Shown here: piece by piece, positions 59,074-64,000 of the stretch
Position numbering within the stretch: the first letter of the stretch is position 1
Layout of the letters: each line of letters opens with the position of its first letter
Assembly (NCBI RefSeq): GCF_051062515.1
Contig: NZ_JAMXEK010000001.1
DNA: 64,000 bases
DNA from: Aliarcobacter sp017996075
Lineage (GTDB): Bacteria; Campylobacterota; Campylobacteria; Campylobacterales; Arcobacteraceae
Reading direction: 5' to 3' (one strand)
Position numbers and translations under genes: made by a program
Notes under the pieces: model-generated
Databases searched by the model: none
What the model saw: the letters and a program-made list of their open reading frames with translations, nothing else
What the model was told of the DNA's origin: nothing

Positions 59074-61689
59074 ATGAGTGAAAAGTACGAACCATCAAAG
59101 GTAGAAGATAGTTTTTATAAGATTTGGGAAGATAGAGGTTATTTTGAGATTGATGGAAACAGATCAATTCAAGAGCCAAATAAAAATTTTGCAATTATGA
59201 TGCCACCTCCAAATGTAACGGGAAGCTTACATATTGGACATGCACTTACATTTACATTGCAAGACATCATTACAAGATATAAAAGAATGGATGGGTTTAA
59301 AACTCTTTGGCAACCAGGAACTGACCATGCTGGAATTGCAACTCAAAATGTTGTTGAAAAGCAACTGTTAAAAGAGGGCACTACAAAAGAGGCTTTAGGA
59401 AGAGAAAAATTCTTAGAAAGAGTTTGGAAGTGGAAAGAGTTTAGTGGGGGAACAATAGTTCATCAAATGAGAAAATTAGGAGTTAGTCCTGCTTGGAGTA
59501 GAGAGCGATTTACTATGGATGAGGGTTTAAAAGAGGCTGTAAAAGAGGCTTTTGTTAAACTTTATGATGAGGGTATGATTACTCAAAACAACTATATGGT
59601 AAATTGGTGTACACACGATGGAGCTTTAAGTGATATAGAAGTTGAACACGAAGAGGTAAATGGTAAGTTCTATCATATGAACTATCATTTTGCTGATGGA
59701 AGTGGTTTTTTAACAGTTGCTACAACAAGACCTGAGACATATTTTGGAGATAGTGCTGTTATGGTTCATCCAGATGATGAGAGATATACAAATATTGTTG
59801 GACGTGAGGTAATTTTACCTTTAACAAATAGAAAAATAAAAGTAATTATAGATTCTCATGTTGATATGAGTTTTGGAACAGGTGTTGTGAAAGTAACTCC
59901 AGCTCATGATACAAATGACTATGAAGTAGGGCTTAGACATAACCTAGAGTTTATAAAATGCTTTGATGAAAAAGGTATTTTAAATGATTATTGTGGAGAG
60001 TTTAAAGGACTTGAAAGATTAGAAGCACGACCAATAATTGTTAAAAAACTTCAAGATGAGGGCTTTATTGTAAAGATTGAAGAGCATAATCATCAAGTAG
60101 GACACTGTTATAGATGTAAAAATATAGTTGAACCATATATTTCAAAACAGTGGTTTGTAAAAAAAGAGGTTGCAAAAAAATCAATTGAAAAAACTTATGC
60201 AGGTGAAGCTAAATTTCATCCAAGTCACTGGTTAAACTCATATAGAGCTTGGATGGATGAGTTAAGACCTTGGTGTATTTCAAGACAACTTTGGTGGGGA
60301 CATAGAATTCCAGTATTCTATTGTGATAGCTGTAATCACCAATGGGCTACAAAAGAGGATGAACCAAAAGAGTGTCCAAAATGTGGAAAAGAGCATATTC
60401 ATCAAGATCCAGATGTTTTAGATACTTGGTTTAGTAGTGCTTTATGGGCATTTTCACCACTTGGTTGGGGAAATAATGGTCAAATGCAAAAAACATTTGG
60501 TGAAAACGATTTAAAAGATTTTTATCCAAACTCACTTTTAATTACTGGATTTGATATTATGTTCTTCTGGGTTGCTAGAATGATGATGATGGGTGAACAC
60601 TTCATGGGGCAACTTCCATTTAAAGATATCTATATGCACGCATTAGTTCGAGATGAGCATGGTGCAAAAATGAGCAAATCAAAAGGAAATGTAATAGATC
60701 CTCTTGATATGGTTGAAACTCATAGTGCTGATATTATTAGATTTACTTTAGCATATCTTGCAATTCAAGGAAGAGATATAAAACTTGGTGAAAAAAATCT
60801 TGAGCAGTTTAGAAACTTTACAAACAAGCTTTACAATGCTTCAAACTTTTTAACACTAAATGTAGATACATTCCCTGATTTAAAAGATATTGAAATCAAA
60901 ACACCACTTGGACTTTATATGCAAAGCAAACTTAGCCATGCTGTTGATGAGGTAAGAAATTCACTTGATAGTTATAAGTTTAATGAAGCAGCAAGTACGC
61001 TTTATAGATTTGTTTGGATGGAGTTTTGTGATTGGGGAATTGAGTATTCAAAAGCTTCTAAAGAGTCTATTGTGGAATTAGGTAGCTTATTTAAAGAGAC
61101 ATTAAAAATGGTTAGTCCATTTATGCCATTTATTTCAGACTATTTATATCACAAATTAAGTGGAACAACACTTGAAAATGGTGATTCATTAATGATTATG
61201 AACTTCCCAAAAGATATTAAAAAAGATGAAAATATTGAAAATATGTTCTCTATTATTGAAGAGGCAATTATTGCTATACGAAGAGCTAAAACTCTAATTG
61301 ATATGGGTAACTCAAAAATCGAAAAAGCATATCTAAAACTTGATGCAAAAATTGATACAGATGTTGCAAAACCATTTATTGAAAAATTAGCAAAAGTTGA
61401 AAATATTGAGTTTGTAAATTCAAAAGTTGAAAACTCTATAACAGATGTTTCAAACAATCTTGAGGTTTATATTCCAACTTCTCAAATTGACATGAAACCA
61501 ATTATTGAAAAGCTTGAAAAACAACAAGAGAAAGCTCAAAAAGAGTTTGATAAGTTAAATGGTATGTTATCAAATGAAAGATTTGTTGCAAATGCACCTG
61601 CAAATGTAATTGAAGAGAATAAAAAAGCTCTAGATGAGGTAAAAACAAGGTTAGAAAAAATAGAGGCTGAACTAAAAAGTTTGAGTTAG
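59074..61689 (+). CDS. valS: Valyl-tRNA synthetase
   Basis: 871 aa class I synthetase. PPPNVTGSLHIGHALT (about 43-58), editing-domain TTRPETYFGDSAVMVHP, zinc ribbon CDSCNHQW...CPKCG, KMSKS in GAKMSKSKGN (about 530), and the C-terminal coiled coil of ValS. Charges tRNA-Val. ATTAGGATT before the ATG and a TAAAAT box near 59034. Confidence 0.97.
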   Translation: MSEKYEPSKVEDSFYKIWEDRGYFEIDGNRSIQEPNKNFAIMMPPPNVTGSLHIGHALTFTLQDIITRYKRMDGFKTLWQPGTDHAGIATQNVVEKQLLKEGTTKEALGREKFLERVWKWKEFSGGTIVHQMRKLGVSPAWSRERFTMDEGLKEAVKEAFVKLYDEGMITQNNYMVNWCTHDGALSDIEVEHEEVNGKFYHMNYHFADGSGFLTVATTRPETYFGDSAVMVHPDDERYTNIVGREVILPLTNRKIKVIIDSHVDMSFGTGVVKVTPAHDTNDYEVGLRHNLEFIKCFDEKGILNDYCGEFKGLERLEARPIIVKKLQDEGFIVKIEEHNHQVGHCYRCKNIVEPYISKQWFVKKEVAKKSIEKTYAGEAKFHPSHWLNSYRAWMDELRPWCISRQLWWGHRIPVFYCDSCNHQWATKEDEPKECPKCGKEHIHQDPDVLDTWFSSALWAFSPLGWGNNGQMQKTFGENDLKDFYPNSLLITGFDIMFFWVARMMMMGEHFMGQLPFKDIYMHALVRDEHGAKMSKSKGNVIDPLDMVETHSADIIRFTLAYLAIQGRDIKLGEKNLEQFRNFTNKLYNASNFLTLNVDTFPDLKDIEIKTPLGLYMQSKLSHAVDEVRNSLDSYKFNEAASTLYRFVWMEFCDWGIEYSKASKESIVELGSLFKETLKMVSPFMPFISDYLYHKLSGTTLENGDSLMIMNFPKDIKKDENIENMFSIIEEAIIAIRRAKTLIDMGNSKIEKAYLKLDAKIDTDVAKPFIEKLAKVENIEFVNSKVENSITDVSNNLEVYIPTSQIDMKPIIEKLEKQQEKAQKEFDKLNGMLSNERFVANAPANVIEENKKALDEVKTRLEKIEAELKSLS

Positions 61690-61703
61690 TTTTTCTTTGG
61701 AAC

Positions 61704-61722
61704 GGGGGCTTTAGTCCCAGCC
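61704..61722. repeat. GC-rich hairpin behind valS
   Basis: GGGGC-TTTA-GTCCC stem (one G-U), embedded in a G/C-rich patch that stands out from its surroundings. No U-run, so not an ordinary terminator. It may be a REP-like dispersed unit. Confidence 0.35.
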
Positions 61723-61785
61723 ATTAATAAGAAAAATAAATTATTTAGGGGGAATATAAAATGTTTAAAAAACTATTCTTTTCAT

Positions 61786-61807
61786 TTCCCAATTTAAATA
61801 TTGGGAA
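61786..61807 (-). terminator. Hairpin after the toxin gene
   Basis: 8-bp stem TTCCCAAT/ATTGGGAA, loop of six, 23 nt beyond the toxin stop. Confidence 0.55.
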
Positions 61808-61830
61808 TGTACATACTTATATTAACTTAA

Positions 61831-62124
61831 CTATTTTTCTAATCTTGTATTTAATAAAATTGGATTTTGCCTACAATCTAAGACTGCATAAATATAGATA
61901 AAATTTTTATCAAATTTATAGTAAATTGAAAATGGAAACCTTTTTGAAAGAACTCTAAAATAGTCTTTAACTTTAAAATGAATTCCATAGTAAATGTATA
62001 AAGATTCAATATCTGACATAATAGAATCTAAAAAATACTCTCCTAATTTATCTTTTTGATTTTCATAAAATAACATAGCCTTTGCTATATCATTTTGAGC
62101 ATCATTTAAAATTTTTATATTCAT
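61831..62124 (-). CDS. RelE/ParE-family toxin
   Basis: 97 aa with the ParE-like order: MNIKILNDAQNDIAKAMLFYENQ at the start, LYIYYGIHFKVKDYFRVLSKRFPFSIYYKFD, and IYAVLDCRQNPILL near the end. Toxins of this family act on gyrase or ribosomes. It overlaps the antitoxin gene by ATGA. Confidence 0.87.
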   Translation of the reverse strand: MNIKILNDAQNDIAKAMLFYENQKDKLGEYFLDSIMSDIESLYIYYGIHFKVKDYFRVLSKRFPFSIYYKFDKNFIYIYAVLDCRQNPILLNTRLEK

Positions 62125-62324
62125 TTTAGTAGATTTCTTAGAGATTTTTTTGACTCTTCAATATCTATAAAATCAGTTTTATTTTCTCTATCTTTTAAAA
62201 TATCTAAATGCCAATTTGGAGTTAATTCTTTGATATTTTCATTGTTTAAACTACTCCAAATCTGCTCCATCACTAAAAATTTCTCTTCTATATTCATATT
62301 TTCTATATTTATTAAAGATGACAT
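62121..62324 (-). CDS. Addiction-module antitoxin (PF09720/TIGR02574-like)
   Basis: 67 aa. The pattern NIEEKFLVMEQIWSSLNNE, PNWHLDILKDRENK, and an acidic then basic end (DIEESKKSLRNLLK) is that of the unstable antitoxins paired with ParE-like toxins. AAAGG before the ATG. Coupled to the toxin. Confidence 0.85.
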   Translation of the reverse strand: MSSLINIENMNIEEKFLVMEQIWSSLNNENIKELTPNWHLDILKDRENKTDFIDIEESKKSLRNLLK

Positions 62325-62464
62325 ATTTAGCCTTTATTTAAATTGGATTTCATTTTATAATATATATTCTTGATTGTCAATTTTTTTAATAGTAAATAAA
62401 AATTAAATTTTAGAGATATATTATTTCAAAGATTAATAAAATAATTATAAAATGAATAAATAAC

Positions 62465-62501
62465 TAAAGTAACATAATATTTTAAAGATTATGTTACTTT
62501 A
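62465..62501 (-). terminator. Terminator of the chemoreceptor gene
   Basis: 14-bp stem (62465-62478 with 62488-62501), spanning the stop codon at 62494. Confidence 0.75.
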
Positions 62502-64000
62502 ACTCTTGAAGAGTTTTTATAAGCTTATTTGAAATATCAACTAAAGAGTTTGAGCTATCTTGTGTTTTTTGTGCTTCAATTAGTGTATTTTCAGTACTTA
62601 AAACAACATCTTGCATATTTTTTGTAACTTCATTTAAACTTCTAGAACCATCTTTTGCATTTTGTGAAACTATAGAAGAGTTCTGTTTTTGTTCACTCAT
62701 AGATAGTGAAATCTCTTTTGAAATAGTGCTAATATCAGATATTGTATCATCTATTTCATGAATAGAGTCAAGTGAATTTTTAACCAAATTTTGAATAAGC
62801 GCAATTCTTTCTGTTATATTTTTTGCAGCATCATTCGACCTTGAAGCTAAATTTCTTACTTCTTGAGCAACTACTGCAAAACCTTTTCCAGCTTCTCCTG
62901 CTGTTGCTGCTTCAACTGCTGCATTTAGACTTAAAATATTTGTTTGAAATGCTATTTGAGAGATTATATTTACTGTTTCACCTATTTTTTGACTCTCTTC
63001 ATTTAATTTTACCATTGCAGTTGCTGTCTGTTTTGATTGAACAGTTGCCTCTTGAGCTATTTGTTCATTTTTTGAAGTTTTTGAAGAGATATCTACAATT
63101 GCTTGTTGCATCTCATCTATTTTGTTTGATAAATCTTGAATTAAAGAGTTTATGTTTTGTGAAGAACTAGTAGCATTTTGAGAGTTTTCATTTGAAAATT
63201 TTGCATCTTTTAACATATTTATTGAAGTAGTTAAAAGAGTATTTAAAGAGTTTGAAAACTCTTTTATCTCTTTTTCAACTTCAAACATTGTATTTTTTTT
63301 ATTTGTAATATCTGTTGCATATTTTACAACTCTAAAAGCTTTGCCCTTCATATCTAAAATTGGATTGTAACTTGCTTGTATCCAAACGTGGTTACCATTT
63401 TTTGCAATTCTTAAATATTCACCACTATCAAACTCTCCACGATTTAGTTTTTTCCAAAACTCTTTGTACTCATTTGAATTTTTATAGTTCTCTTCACAAA
63501 AAATAGAGTGATGTTTTCCAACAATATCATCTTTTTTGTAACCTAGAGTATTTAAAAAATTATCATTTGCATTTAAAATGTTTCCATTCATATCAAATTC
63601 TATAACCGCATTAGACTTATTTATAGCTTTTACTTGTCCTATATAAAATAGATTTCTTAATCGATTTTTTGTAATATCTTGAGCTAGTTTTACAACTTCC
63701 ACAACTTTTCCATTTTCAATAATTGGCATATAAGAGGCTCTTAAAAATATTAGATTTCCATCTTTTTTTACTCTTTGAAATTCTGCTGTTACAGTTTCTC
63801 CTGCTCTTACAACATCCCAACCATCTTTGTACTCTTGAGTTTTTGCAAATTTCTCTTCACAAAAAATAGAGTGATGTTTCCCTACAACCTCTTCTAAAGA
63901 GTAACCCATAGTTTTCAAAAAAACTTCATTTGCTTTTATTACTGTACCATCTGGTTTAAAATAAATAACTGCATAGTTACTATTTATAACTTCGCTTAAA
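62494..64000 (-). CDS. Methyl-accepting chemotaxis protein with PAS domains, 5' end outside window
   Basis: The frame is open to the window edge (LSEVINSNYAVIYFKPDGTVIKANE before the apparent ATG at 63918), so about 500 residues are visible. Two PAS domains with the same wording (VGKHHSIFCEE in each), each followed by a PAC-like end (DITKN, DITNKK), then the MCP signalling domain (VAQEVRNLASRSNDAAKNI hairpin). No membrane segment is visible, so probably cytoplasmic, Aer/BdlA-like, sensing redox or energy state. The first PAS is incomplete here. Confidence 0.88.
   Translation of the reverse strand, partial: LSEVINSNYAVIYFKPDGTVIKANEVFLKTMGYSLEEVVGKHHSIFCEEKFAKTQEYKDGWDVVRAGETVTAEFQRVKKDGNLIFLRASYMPIIENGKVVEVVKLAQDITKNRLRNLFYIGQVKAINKSNAVIEFDMNGNILNANDNFLNTLGYKKDDIVGKHHSIFCEENYKNSNEYKEFWKKLNRGEFDSGEYLRIAKNGNHVWIQASYNPILDMKGKAFRVVKYATDITNKKNTMFEVEKEIKEFSNSLNTLLTTSINMLKDAKFSNENSQNATSSSQNINSLIQDLSNKIDEMQQAIVDISSKTSKNEQIAQEATVQSKQTATAMVKLNEESQKIGETVNIISQIAFQTNILSLNAAVEAATAGEAGKGFAVVAQEVRNLASRSNDAAKNITERIALIQNLVKNSLDSIHEIDDTISDISTISKEISLSMSEQKQNSSIVSQNAKDGSRSLNEVTKNMQDVVLSTENTLIEAQKTQDSSNSLVDISNKLIKTLQELK

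Noticed and set aside
61761..61898. 45-codon plus-strand frame after valS with AGGGGGAA upstream
   Set aside because: It runs through the toxin terminator hairpin and into the end of the convergent toxin gene; the peptide has no coding-like pattern beyond one hydrophobic stretch.
1..64000. CRISPR arrays or insertion sequences
   Set aside because: No regularly spaced repeats and no transposase frames were seen. The only mobile element is the integrase-bounded one.

Overview
The window is AT-rich chromosomal DNA (G+C in the high twenties by eye) from a member of the Campylobacterota, most likely an Arcobacter/Aliarcobacter-type bacterium. The grounds are the codon bias, a ChePep-like gene next to gmk, the CcoI/CcoS and small c-type cytochrome content, HEINTP-type histidine kinase wording, and the tandem carboxylate symporters with DUF294 regulators. 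Species is not assigned.

Layout. 1-11563, nearly all minus strand: a carboxylate-uptake region with two tandem DUF485 + acetate-type symporter operons (2208-2525/565-2211 and 4403-4714/2757-4403), a third DUF4212 + symporter pair, two DUF294 (cNMP/CBS/nucleotidyltransferase) proteins, a DnaQ-type exonuclease and a two-component system. A direct-repeat operator with the same spacing to -10 precedes two of the three symporter operons. 11629-12371 is a tandemly duplicated tRNA block (Lys-Glu-Val-Asp twice). 12426-28442 is housekeeping DNA: pncC, mqo, ileS, an NFU scaffold, murE, rpsB-tsf, a LolD-like ATPase, a ChePep-like protein, gmk, a c-di-GMP phosphodiesterase, ccoI-ccoS and a cytochrome c.

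28532-36781 is an approximately 8.25 kb integrated mobile element bounded by a 19-bp direct repeat. It encodes a tyrosine integrase with a complete catalytic set, a MobV-like relaxase, an HUH rolling-circle Rep with Y-x3-Y, several small unknown proteins, an oriT-like palindromic region and a 111-nt cloverleaf-like structured segment of clearly higher G+C. In the predicted excised circle the integrase reading frame stays open across the attachment site and gains an upstream ATG. In the integrated form that start is cut away. This is the most unusual feature of the window.

36999-58944 holds a cold-shock protein, an orphan ABC ATPase, hemH, and a denitrification region: a fused siroheme decarboxylase, precorrin-2 dehydrogenase, cobA, nirF, nirJ, two NirC-like cytochromes, a parvulin, nirS, norB, norC and at least three small unknown membrane proteins (one of 53 aa between nirS and norB). 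AMMECR1/MEMO proteins, a ZnuCB-type transporter, a CvfB-like protein, tpx, a Sel1 protein, NnrS and a rhodanese follow. FNR/DNR-like boxes lie at an identical distance (32 bp centre to -10 centre) from the -10 boxes of the nor operon, nnrS, both divergent heme d1 promoters and possibly tpx, so these genes look like one NO/low-oxygen regulon. 59074-64000 holds valS, a ParE/antitoxin pair and the start-less part of a PAS-containing chemotaxis receptor. All identifications come from reading the sequence; no database search was run.
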